Made by a program: the position numbers and the translations under genes. The notes under the pieces are model-generated. The model worked only from the letters and a program-made list of their open reading frames with translations, was not told where the DNA came from and did no database searches. Source: Hofstenia miamia (Eukaryota; Xenacoelomorpha; Acoela). Taken from it: a stretch of 64,000 nt of DNA. The stretch spans positions 2,018,017-2,082,016 of the forward strand of contig SCFE01000011.1 in the NCBI GenBank assembly GCA_004352715.1, read 5' to 3'. Positions 13,601 through 23,529 of this stretch are shown here, piece after piece (position 1 is the first letter of the stretch; every line of letters begins with the position of its first letter).

Positions 13601-13945
13601 CCAAAATAAAAGCAAATATTGAAAGTAATAGAATTAACAAATATTTACGCCTTCTGAAGTAGTTGCAGCATCTCTTCAGATTTTAGTACCAATCGAACAC
13701 GCTTGGCGTGATCATCGAACAATGCTATCATCCCTTCAATCTAAAGAATCGTAATATAATCTAAATGATTTTCTCGCTTATACCTCGTCGCCCCACTTCA
13801 GCGAATCCCCGTCATTAACTATGCCTTTGTCATGTAAACGTTTGTGGACGTTGATGAACTGAATTATCCCATGATCTTTAATATGATTGACATGTGGACG
13901 AGTTTCATCCCACGTCATAGGCCGTCCTTTACTTAGCAAGCCCAT
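4083..13945 (-). CDS. GCLC: Glutamate-cysteine ligase catalytic subunit
   Basis: First enzyme of glutathione synthesis: it joins L-glutamate and L-cysteine with ATP, in the cytosol. Exons (minus strand): 13945-13784, 13740-13649, 13553-13431, 13391-13326, 12711-12595, 12348-12072, 10974-10858, 10813-10675, 10314-10202, 10159-10067, 5400-5296, 5254-5170, 4565-4456, 4412-4083. They sum to 1929 nt (642 aa plus stop; human is 637 aa). Family marks: MGLLSKG start, [85 protein letters not shown]. The glutamates matching the yeast metal ligands are kept, although the usual WRPEYGSYMIEGTP stretch has drifted to [13 protein letters not shown]. Exon 6 uses a weak gttggt donor, chosen because it keeps frame and homology. 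Exon 12/13 ends are the least certain. Confidence 0.95.
7092..7492. mobile_element. hAT-type MITE in GCLC intron 10
   Basis: The ends TAGGGCCCTGCGAAT and ATTCGCAGGGCCCTA are inverted copies. They are flanked by an exact 8-bp duplication, ttattaat, at 7084-7091 and 7493-7500. Length is 401 bp with no coding capacity. An 8-bp duplication plus this end sequence fits hAT superfamily non-autonomous elements. The interior near both ends repeats cgaatcc/ggattcg. Confidence 0.85.
8075..8612. mobile_element. hAT-type MITE with ATTGGGTAT repeats
   Basis: The outer ends CAAGGTTGG and CCAACCTT are inverted. The flanks ggcttgaa (8067-8074) and ggattgaa (8613-8620) match at 7 of 8 bases. The interior is rich in attgggtat on one side and atacccaat on the other, so much of each arm can pair. 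It lies in GCLC intron 10 and is non-coding. Confidence 0.65.
9650..9830 (+). repeat. Interspersed repeat ending in (ACAGACAAAC)n
   Basis: A GC-richer segment in AT-rich intron 10 reads from gcgcagacctccgcc through cccggatcagcacc and ataactttttccgtaaagtt to an acagacaaacaaacaaacc tail. This layout is typical of the 3' end of a dispersed retroelement or SINE seen in many invertebrates. A 68-codon frame across it looks incidental. Family not identified. Confidence 0.5.
10588..10614. repeat. (TA)n microsatellite
   Basis: Uninterrupted TA run in GCLC intron 8. Confidence 0.9.
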
Positions 13946-14218
13946 CACTGAAATATAAAAGTATAAATAGATCAAGCACTAAGTGCGCTTTGATATGGAA
14001 CAATGCCAAACTTTGCTGCAATCAATCGATCCAACATGTTAATTTTTGAAAATACAAATAATGCTGTTTAGATTACTTAAATAGCATCTAATAAGATTTT
14101 CAGCAACACATTAACGATGTAATTAGATAATCAAGGATCTCAGAATTGTTTTGGTTTTTTTGAAACATCAGCAGTTAACGCATATTACATGTAACGACAT
14201 AAAATTAGAACAAAAGAA
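13946..14218 (-). promoter_or_regulatory. 5' flank of GCLC, splice acceptor next to ATG
   Basis: About 270 bp separate the GCLC start codon from the tail of the next LINE, so any local promoter or 5' exon must lie here or beyond the LINEs. On the minus strand a pyrimidine-rich tttatatttcag ends two bases before the ATG. That is a good 3' splice site, implying either a 5'-UTR intron or a trans-splice acceptor. I saw no convincing TATA or antioxidant-response motif. Confidence 0.45.
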
Positions 14219-17200
14219 ATAATAATAATGATAATAATGATAATAAAGGGTAATGGTATTTGCTAAAAAGTTACAATTAATCTACAAACTAAATATGAAA
14301 TATATAATAATAAATTTGTGTGTCTATGTATGTGATGAGATCAGTGTAAAAAATCAGTAAATGTGTTTAGCATGTTTGTGTCTCCGATTGTATTTTGTCG
14401 ATGTAAAAGTGCACATTTTAATTTTTTTCTAAATTTTTTGTAATTTTTTTCTATTCTTATCTCATTTTCTAAATCGTTCCAAATATTAGAGGCTGCTCGG
14501 TGAAAACTAGGATAGGAAATACTGCTACAAATATACATATGTGATCGAGGACTTGCTTTAAAGAAAATTCTCAAGAAAAAAAATTGACTGTCGGCCATAT
14601 TTATACTTAAATAAAATTGAAGCTGCATGGAATTGTATTTGATATACCGGGGATAATTTATTATACTTTCGTCTGTTTTCACTAACATGATCATGCTTTG
14701 TTTTTAATGACCAATTAAAAGTTTTGATAAATACCGGCTTTTTGTATTAAAATTAATAAATAAACAATAATGTAGTTGCGATAAGCAAAATGCATGCAAT
14801 AGCTGAATGTGATAATCTGGCCCTAAATGTCTGAGGTGGTATAAGTATCTAACGCCAGAAGCCATTTTATGTATCTTTTTTAAGAGAAATTTATCAAATT
14901 TTAAATCTTTGTCAATATCAACACCTACATGTTTAATAATGTCATTTACCTATATTGCAAATAGAACGGGCCGTAGTACCATGCATTGAGTTACTCCTTG
15001 ATCAGTTGTAATGTAATCAGATTTCATGTTATTCATTAAAACACGCTGTTATCTATTTATTAAGAAACTCATAATTAACTTAGTTGAATTTGTTGAAATC
15101 CATAATTTTTAAGTTTAATCGATAAAATTTCAAAATTCATTGAATTAAAAGCTTTGCTTAAGTCTAGAAGTGCTATGCAACTGGATTTATTTTGAGATTT
15201 ATTAGCGGATATTTTTTCAGGAATTGAAATAATTGCATTACTTGTACTATGTTTAGTGCGAAAACCATATTGTTTGGATGATAAAATATTCTCAGCTGCA
15301 AGGTATTTGTTGATTTGAATGTGCAAAAAATTTCGAATAATTTACTAAAAGTGTGTGTTACTGAGATTGGCCTATAATTTTTAGTAATAAGGGGTTCTCC
15401 ATTTTTATACAAAGGTGTTATATCTGACTTTTTCATTATCTCCGGAAATTCGTTTTCAACTACACATTGATTAAATGCAAATGATAAATAGTCACCAAAT
15501 ACATGAAAAAATTTTTTAATTATAAAGTAAGGTAAATGAGTCGAACCTGAAGATTTATTTACGTCTAAGTTTAGAACAATAGTTTGTAATTCTTTTAAGG
15601 TAGATAACCTAAATTGAAACGTAGATTTACAATTTGATTGTTAAGTTTAAATAGAGGAATTTTAAGAAAATTGAAGTTACTTAATTGTTTAAATGTGTGA
15701 TTTAGATGATTTAAAATCTTTTTTTATAGGTATTGTCAATAGAAATTTTTGAAATGTCACTATTTGGCCTATTCGATTTTCCAATAAAACGGTTCAAAAA
15801 TTTCCACTTTTGTTTAGAAGAATTTAGATTTTCAAAAAATCGACGTTGTTTTAATTATGTATTTTTTGTGCGTAGGTCTTTAATTAATTTCTTTGATCCT
15901 TCGTAATTTATCTCGGTCGGGTAGGGCTTAGATAGTTCAAAGAGTTTCTGCTTTACGTTTATCGTGTTCTTAATTTGTTGATTATCAGTTGCTGTTAAGT
16001 TAAATCGTAGTGATTTGTTAATTACTCGGCGGGACTTCAGCGGTGCTACTTTGTTTAGTGCTTGATTGATCGGTGCAGCAATATAATTTAACATGTGGGA
16101 ACCAGAATTTAGAGTAAAAATATAGCGGAATGGAATATTTTTAAGTAAATTTTCCATGATTTCATCTGAATAGTTTTTGAAATCCCTAGCATAAATCGCT
16201 TTAAATTTAGATAACTTAGCATGATGTGTACTTATATAAATGCAGAGTGCATGATCACTGAAAGATTCGAGGATTAAAGGTTTATATATAGTTTCTGAAT
16301 TACATAAAAAATAATCAATTAATGTCGTTCTTCTAATGGGAGTCAGCGTTGATAATTTTTAAGTTATAAATAGGGCATAGTTGATTCAATGCATTTTTTT
16401 CATAAAAACTGAAATAAGTGATATTAAAGTCACCTAATATGTTTAGGGAATAGTTATTAGAAATATTTGAAATTTCATCGCATTTAAACTTTATATATTC
16501 TACAAGAAAATTCTTATTTGGATTATAAGTCACATTAATTAATTCCTGTTCGGAGATATTTGTAGGTGATTTACTTTCAATCCATAAAGATTCAAAAACA
16601 GAATGATCGGATTCAAGATTTTTTGTCGTATTGGATTTAATTCTTTTGGTACACTAATCATAAGACCACCACCTCTACTATACCTATTTTTAACAAAAAT
16701 ATCAACGATTGCGGGGTTTGGATTGAACAAATTTGGATTAATTTCGTTGTTTAACCAAGTTTCTGCAATATTGATAATTGAATTTGAACCAAATTAACTA
16801 GCAATTTCAAGAAAGTGATTTCTATTTGAATTCAGACTTCTGGCGTTTAAATAAATATACCTAAAATTGTCTTTATAATGATTCGCTAAATTTTCAAGAT
16901 GACATTCATCTAAAATTGGGCCAGGATTTAATTCTATATCTTCCCGCTAGAATAATTAAATTATTATAAAAGTAATCATGGATGAAAGTAAGAAAAATTT
17001 TTGCTAAATTTTAGTGATAATTCATGGTAGTGTTGATAATGAAATTTGTGTGTGTGTATGCGTGGTTGTCTCACGTGTATATAATATAATTTTACATTTT
17101 TAAGGAGTAATACAATTAAAAATAGTGTTTTCCAAAAGTTTACCTTATTCATTGGAATAGCTGACGGCCTAGGGTGGGGTGAAAAGCGGGTGTCGGCAAC

Positions 17201-18001
17201 AGTGCACGGCGTGTAATGTTGGATGCTGCTTTGGCGTAGGAAATTTCGGGTTGACGCAATGAACCGTAGTGATTCGGATGAGTTGACGGATTGAGAAAGG
17301 CAGTTCCTTAGATTGCGGATGTAGACTGAGAGACATTTGCGAGACAGGTGAATACCATTGTGAGCAAGAAGAGTGGAATTGATTGAACGTGGCGAAAGAA
17401 GGAAATGATCAAAGACTGGAATGACACTAAGACGACGTTGAGAGAGACTTCTTATGATTTGATTACATTTTTGGATTGCAAAATTCTTTGAGAGATTATG
17501 ATGAGCACAGACAGGGGTGATTTCGAAAAGGTAGATGTGATGAGGTGTGGATTTCTTCTTGACTTCTGTGATGATGTTTTTTAGCTTTTGGCGGAACGTG
17601 TTAAATTGAACAATTAGACCGGTGTTGAGCATCACAGCGTCGACGTGAGTACTTTCGTATTGCGTGATTTTTTGTGTTAGAGCGGCGGTGCTACTTCCTG
17701 GGTACGAGTGAATTGTTGTGATTTGATTTTGAAGGAAATGACGTGAACGAGCGTATTTGAGGCTGCTGGTTCCTATGATAAGTGTAGTTGTTCCATTCTT
17801 AATCTTCTATAATTGTGGTTTAAAGTTTTCTTTGGTTGTTTTTGCGGTGCGGGCGATATCTTTGGAAATGATGGGCGATGTTGGTACAGGGGACGACTTT
17901 TCCGGTGTTTTAGCGGCGTTTGCTGGTGAAGATAGTGTTGATTTAATAAGATGTAGGCGAACTTCGGCGGCGTTTTCTTGGTTTAGCCGGGCGAATATCA
18001 A
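14219..18001 (-). mobile_element. CR1-like LINE copy A, near full-length
   Basis: Read on the minus strand: ORF1 starts MIFARLNQENAAEV (18001) and continues through an SGNH-like domain (LIIGTSSLKYA, HSYPGS, MLNTG, HNGIHLS) to 16976, with one in-frame TAG near 17812. In the same frame it runs into an ORF2-type start, MNKVNFWKTLFLIVLLLKNV. A 2A-type motif follows at 16940-16917. Next come AP-endonuclease pieces (RYSRGGGLMISVP near 16680; NILGDFN near 16440) and RT blocks (NYRPISVTHTFSKLFE near 15390; KQYGFRTKHST near 15270; ALLDLSKAFNSMNFE near 15160). The C-terminal end is RAASNIWNDLENEIR (near 14490). An A/T-rich tail of aat/gat triplets occupies 14219-14247. Frameshifts make it non-autonomous now. 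Confidence 0.8.
16917..16940 (-). other. 2A-type motif DIELNPGP in LINE A ORF2
   Basis: The codons read D-I-E-L-N-P-G-P, matching the DxExNPGP consensus at which ribosomes skip the Gly-Pro bond. It lies about 80 codons after a hydrophobic ORF2 N-terminus and just before the endonuclease domain, the same place as in copy B. A frameshift between the N-terminus and the motif means it is no longer translated as one chain. Confidence 0.75.
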
Positions 18002-18791
18002 AGGATATGTTCTTCAAGAGGTGTATAAATTTTTGCTCATTAAAGTTGCTAAAATCCCTAGAATAAATAACTTTCCTATTTTTTGTCCTGAACTTATGGT
18101 TACTAACATAAACGCAAAGATTGTGATCACTAAATGATTCAAACATATAAGTTTTATATTTATTACAACTATCGGATAGAAAATAGTCAATTAAATTAGA
18201 AAATCTAGTTGGGTTGGTTTTACTAATAGTTTGAAAAGCAAAAATATCACAAATATGATCAATTTTCTTTGATTCAACAGAATTTAAATAATTACAATTA
18301 CAGTCTCCAAGTACACTAATAAACTTATTTTCAAGAATTGCATATTCTATTTCTTCAATTTTGTGGTTACAAAATTCAGAAATATAATTTTTATTTGGAT
18401 TGTAGCAAATGTTTATGAGTTCGCTGTTGCAAGAATTTGAAAAAGATTTTAGTTCAATCCACATACTTTGGAAAATGTCATGTTTAATTTCTAAATCATT
18501 CCTACGTTTTGATTTTAAGGATTTTGGAATGGAATAAGTATCATTAATCCCCCACCACGTTCAGATCGATTTTTGAAATGAATATCATAAATATTACAGT
18601 CTGGATTATATAAGAATGGTAAATCTTCAGAATCTTTTAACTAAGTTTCAGTAAATACTATTTCCGATTTTGCTGACCATTTAAATAAATTTATTGCGAT
18701 TTACACTAAGACTTCTACAATTTAGGTAAATAATTTTGAAATTTTTCCTAAAATTATTTAATACATCTTGTATTTTATTTTCGGAAATTGT

Positions 18792-18818
18792 TGGCCCTGG
18801 GTTACTTTCAATGTCTCC
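18792..18818 (-). other. 2A motif GDIESNPGP in LINE B ORF2
   Basis: The nine codons read G-D-I-E-S-N-P-G-P, a perfect match to the ribosome-skipping 2A consensus. It lies in an uninterrupted ORF (19034-18681) whose N-terminus is hydrophobic. Skipping would release a roughly 80-residue leader from the endonuclease/RT protein. Comparable 2A motifs are known in non-LTR retrotransposons of several invertebrates and trypanosomes. Confidence 0.88.
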
Positions 18819-19260
18819 AGAAATAATTATTCGAAATTTTAAGAACGATTTTAAATGATTACTTAATAAATTATAGAATTTCATAGCATAATAATTTGAA
18901 TGTACTTTTGTAATTTTCGAAGGATGATAGCTGAATTTTTTAAGGGATTCATGTAGGGGTATAGCAAACTGCCCTTTAATTAATATAGTAACAATAATTA
19001 TAATATAATAAAAACTGCACCTGAATAAGTTCATTGATTTCAGATGAGAGAGCTAGATTGAGCGATATGGCGTAGGAAGGTGATGGCGGGTACGTAAGTG
19101 ATTTGATGCAACACTTGCGCATGATATATTCTGATTACGAAATGATGAACGAGGTGTTGACAGGCGAAATGTTTTCGGTGAATTAGAGAAGAAGTTCCTT
19201 AAGTTACCAATGAAATGTGAAAGACCTTTGTAGGAGAGGTGGATACCATCGCGAGCAAGA

Positions 19261-19635
19261 NTCAATTTTGACGGTTGCTTCTTGGGTGTCGGTTGCATCC
19301 TTGGGAATGAGTGATAAGTGAGTGGTGACGATTTTGAAAGGACGGATTCTGTAGTTGTAGTAGTTGGTGCTGAGTTTTCGAGTGTCTTTGCTTGTGTTTG
19401 AAATTCGAGCAGAGATTGAGTAGAGACATCAGATACTGAAAGGAGAGAATTCTTAAAAGAAAAAGAAGTGCTTCAGCTGCATGTTCTTTGTTCAGCTTAG
19501 CGAACATTCGTTGGAGCGGCGTTTTCTTTTTATGTTAAATCAAAGTGATTGCCGCATCCAGGGACGTCACGCCGCTGAACAAATCACCTTGCACCGCTTT
19601 TGAGAACGAACTTGATATCCCACCGTTCTCGACAN
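19261..19635. other. Redundant contig fragment between two single Ns
   Basis: Bases 19262-19634 repeat 20117-20489, apparently exactly. The 33 bases before the first N (19228-19260) reappear right after the second N (19636-19668). The simplest reading is that the left and right contigs overlap directly and this middle fragment is surplus. Confidence 0.85.
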
Positions 19636-20498
19636 TAGGAGAGGTGGATACCATCGCGAGCAAGAAAAGAGGGATCAATAATGCGTGGAGAGAGTAGAAG
19701 ACTGGAATGACAGTGTAGCTGCTGTTAGATAGATTGTGCATGATACGATTGCATTTTTGATTTTAAAGTTCTTGGAGAGGTTTTCATCTGCACAGACAGG
19801 GGTGATTTCAAAGAAAAAGATTCGACTGAGTGAATTTTCTACGGACTTCAGATAATAGGTTTTGCAGATTTGACTTGAAATTCGAGATGTTGGCATTCAA
19901 AGCGTCGATCAAGCCGGTGTTTAAAATGACAGTATTGAAGTGTGTTTTTGGGTAAAGCGATACTTTTCGTGTGAGTTCAGTGGTGTTGCTGCCTGGGTAA
20001 GAGTGTATTGTTGTCAATTGATTGTAAAGAAGACGATGCGAAAGTGCGTATTTCAATATGCTGCTTCCAATGATGAGGGTTGTACTTCCTGGTTTTACCC
20101 CATTTACACGTGATTTCAATTTTGACGGTTGCTTCTTGGGTGTCGGTTGCATCCTTGGGAATGAGTGATAAGTGAGTGGTGACGATTTTGAAAGGACGGA
20201 TTCTGTAGTTGTAGTAGTTGGTGCTGAGTTTTCGAGTGTCTTTGCTTGTGTTTGAAATTCGAGCAGAGATTGAGTAGAGACATCAGATACTGAAAGGAGA
20301 GAATTCTTAAAAGAAAAAGAAGTGCTTCAGCTGCATGTTCTTTGTTCAGCTTAGCGAACATTCGTTGGAGCGGCGTTTTCTTTTTATGTTAAATCAAAGT
20401 GATTGCCGCATCCAGGGACGTCACGCCGCTGAACAAATCACCTTGCACCGCTTTTGAGAACGAACTTGATATCCCACCGTTCTCGACAAGAGCACACA

Positions 20499-20499
20499 C

Positions 20500-20545
<46 letters not shown>

Positions 20546-21190
20546 TGGGCCCCAGTGACCAAGGGGTAGAAGGCTAGACTGAGACCGCGAAGACCCGAGT
20601 TCGAGCCCGAACTTACCTTCAATGAAAGTGAAACGAAAAAAAAGGCCCTCAGTCCCCGGCAGGCCTTAAATGGTCAGAGGGTGCGAAGAACCTCCGGTCA
20701 ACAGGCGGACTCCACAATCTGCAGTGTGGACTCGAGAAATGGCAGTATATGATGATGAAGGAAGAAAGAGATGAGAATTATGTTGCCAGTTTCAATAGGA
20801 GTTAAGAAAAGCAAGCTAGCAGTAGAGACAGCAAGGGTTAATAAAGTGTTGGAGAGGATAGATGCTAGGAGTGTCAAAGAGATAAATATCTTAGTTATGC
20901 AGTTATGATAAGGAACAACAACAACAACAACAGCAACACAAGTGAAGAGTGATATCATTTCTAAGAGCAATAGCAACACCGCCTCGAGCACCCATCTGAC
21001 GGTCAGCCCTAGTAAGCACAGTCTAACCCGGGATAAGCGGGAATGAAATGACTTGTTGAAGGAAGATGTACTTACCAGTCATCAGCAGAGAAAGAGTTAG
21101 TAAAAATGGCGAATGAAGAACAGAGAGCAAATGATTTCAATAAGGATTCATTAAATGCTCCAGTTATATTTTTTGATCAAGTTCTAGTTT
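20499..21190 (-). mobile_element. LINE endonuclease fragment with (ATT)n tail and tRNA-like 3' end
   Basis: On the minus strand, near 21045-20975, TRADRQMGARGGVAIALRND is a typical AP-endonuclease segment (GGGVAI block). It is followed by a (GTT)n slip at 20917-20940. The 3' side ends in an (ATT)n tail, seen as ataataata at 20499-20545 on the plus strand. Next to the tail, 20550-20612 read on the plus strand resembles a tRNA: a D-arm/A-box-like tgaccaaggggtagaaggc and a good B box agttcgagccc at 20598-20608. The tRNA-like part is therefore antisense to the LINE. It could instead be an unrelated SINE head. Confidence 0.5.
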
Positions 21191-22206
21191 AACAATTACG
21201 ATTTATATCTTTGTTACTTTACATGCCTTACAAGTTCGTATGTATAACAAAAAATGTTTAGTAAATTATCTTTTGAACTTTCTTACAGTTTATTATACGA
21301 ATTATCATAAATCGGTAGTATTGCAATGTATTATAGTTAACTATATATTAAATTAAGACACCAAAATAAAATTATTACTATATATTTAGATGTTCTGCTT
21401 GTGAAATGTGATTTTTTTTTATTCCGCATTAGAGATGTGTTTACAGAGAAACATTAGTTTTGAGTTATAAATTTACAGATCTCCGTTACTATAATTTTAG
21501 ATTTAGTCATTTTGAAGTCAGATATCTTCATTTTATTAATCAACTTTACCTTTATACATTATTAAATATTTACCACGGGTTACGAATTTTGTCTATCTTG
21601 ATAATTATTTAAACTTTTAAGCATTCTTTTGTATTGCTTATTGCTTTTTATGCCTTAAAATTGCTTATTTATTACTCATACACCTTCGCAAAGCTCTTGA
21701 CTTTGCTGGGATTGTATCTCTTTAATACAAGTATAATTATTTAAAATTGTAAATCTTTCCAAGAATAATGGAAAGCTGGAATGCCAAGTTTTCATGAAGT
21801 AAAATTCTAAATTCGTAATTGAAAACAATGCATTTCTATTACTTGTTATTCAATATTTTAATAAGTTCACGAAATGAATGTATAAAACAGGAATAGAAAA
21901 ATCAATCTACACACAATTTCTTGTAAACCAGAATCATTACCTAATTTTGACTACGTCAGTTTGGCAAATTAAAAAATGTTGATAGCAGTTCACACTATTT
22001 TCGTATATCAAATTTACATTTTTTAATATTTGAACATTGATTCGGTTTAAAAAGGATGCAAATAGAATGACTATTTGATGAAACGTGAAACATAATGATG
22101 TTATTTAAATAATTATTTTCATATTAATGAAATATTTGACAAGAAATTCGATTTGTTGCATTCTATATGGTGGAATGCAGTTCAGATTTGGAATATATTT
22201 TTAGAA
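21191..22206. other. AT-rich stretch, nothing recognised
   Basis: About 1 kb of low-GC sequence with stops in all frames. CpG is present at ordinary frequency up to about 22234, after which it almost vanishes. I see no repeat, gene or RNA here. Confidence 0.5.
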
Positions 22207-22612
22207 ATTTGGGTTGGTACTTCTTATCAATATACGAAATCATGAAACCAACATGGGGAACCTTGAGATCAACATAGCAAATTGCTATGACAATATGAAC
22301 AAAAATATAGCATGAATGAGGTATATGTATCAATTATATTGAAAGAGACAACAAAATTTAGTTTTTAGCAGTTGTTTATTGAGTTTTAATCTATACTAAC
22401 TGATAAAATATTATACTTGACTACATAAAAAAACTCAGATAAATATTTTAATTAACATATGAAAAAAATTTAAATGACCCATCTAATGTTATTAATCTTC
22501 ATACCTCATTCATGCTAAATTTTTGTTCATATTATCATAGTGATTGGCTATGTTGATCTCAAGGTTCCCTATGTCAGTTTCAAGATTTTGTATTTTGATA
22601 AAAAGTATCAAC
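22207..22612. repeat. Fold-back inverted repeat, ~115-bp arms
   Basis: The left arm (about 22207-22322, gggttggtact to gaatgaggtat) is the reverse complement, with scattered mismatches, of the right arm (about 22498-22612, atacctcattc to agtatcaacc). The spacer is about 175 bp. This would fold into a long stem. It may be a fold-back MITE, though I found no clear target duplication. Confidence 0.7.
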
Positions 22613-22639
22613 CAAATTTGACATCAATTCATTCTGTAT

Positions 22640-23520
22640 CACTTGCAAAGATCAGTAGTTGATAGACCACCCACTGGTGGAGAATTGTAGAAGAAGGAAG
22701 ACAAACTTAGCAATGACATGGATAGATTACAGTAAGGCATATGACAGCATATCACATAGGTGTGTATTGAGTATATTAGAGTTTCTACAGAGGGAGATGG
22801 GAAAGTGGCAGACTGAGATAGATGGACACAGGTTGAGGTTTAGGTGAGGCATATTCCAGGGAGACAGCTCAGCACCACTACTGTTTGTAGTTAGCTTAAT
22901 CCCTATCACATAAAAGTTAAAGGAGACAGGCATAGGGTATAAGATGGAGAAGAATGGTAGAGCATGAGTCACCTATGGTACATGGATGACCTGAAGATGT
23001 ATGCTAGTTCAAGGAAGATGTTGCAGATGCAAGTGGAAACATTGGAGAAGGCAAGCAGATATTAAGGGTTAGAATTTAGATTAGGAAGGTGTTCAGCAGT
23101 GACAATGACTAGAAATATAAAAGCAATAAATACATGGGCAATACCAGTGTTGAGATATTTGACAGGAATAGTGATAGACATAGCAGTACCAAAGGACAGG
23201 AATTTAGAAAGCAAGGAGAGAGAGAAGATTGGCAAATACAAGGAGTTAGCAGAGAAATCAAGGGCTGTGGAAGTTAAAGAAAGTTGAAGTAGTCCTGTTA
23301 GTTGTAGGAGCAGTGAGTAAGAAGCATAAGAAATAACTATAGGATTTGGGAGTACCAAAGCAGGGAGGAGCAATAACACAGAAGGCAGCATTGTTAGGAA
23401 CAGCTAGAGTCCTGAGGAAAGCTCTCAGACTCCCTGGGAACTGGTGAGTTCCCCAAGCTGAGGGTGATACCAGCATGAAGCTGTGAGAAGAAATGAAACA
23501 ATATTAATAATAATTATTCT
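22640..23520 (+). mobile_element. R4/Dong-like LINE fragment
   Basis: Plus strand: AMTWIDYSKAYDSISHR (near 22708), GIFQGDSSAPLLFVVSLIPI (near 22846), then the catalytic box WMDDLKMYASS (near 22983), with both aspartates kept. It continues with AINTWAIPVLRYLTGIV (near 23122) and a GAVSKKHKK/AALLGTARVLRKALRL stretch (near 23305-23430). That layout, including the MDDLK box and the restriction-like-endonuclease side after INTWAIPVLRY, is typical of the R4/Dong group. Several stops are present and the 5' two thirds are missing. CpG is essentially absent. Confidence 0.75.
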
Positions 23521-23529
23521 AATTCTTAT

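Larger units (their letters stand above)
18002..20489 (-). mobile_element. CR1-like LINE copy B, 5' half only
   Basis: Minus strand: ORF1 begins MFAKLNKEHAAEA (20361) and carries an SGNH-like domain (TTLIIGSSILKYAL near 20070, HSYPGSN near 20000, ARDGIHLS near 19250). ORF2 starts MNLFRC at 19034, with a hydrophobic run YYIIIIVTILI and the 2A motif at 18818-18792. The AP-endonuclease follows (YLNCRSLSVNR near 18700; SVLGDCNCNY near 18320; FSDHNLCVYV near 18120). It stops abruptly at about 18003, where copy A's ORF1 begins, so no RT is present. The block 19261-19635 is an assembly artefact inside it. Confidence 0.8.

Noticed and set aside
20698-20991. Minus-strand Leu/Ile/Val-rich 97-codon ORF as a membrane protein
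   Set aside because: It lies within the LINE endonuclease fragment; the hydrophobic run comes from decayed repeat sequence, including a (GTT)n slip.
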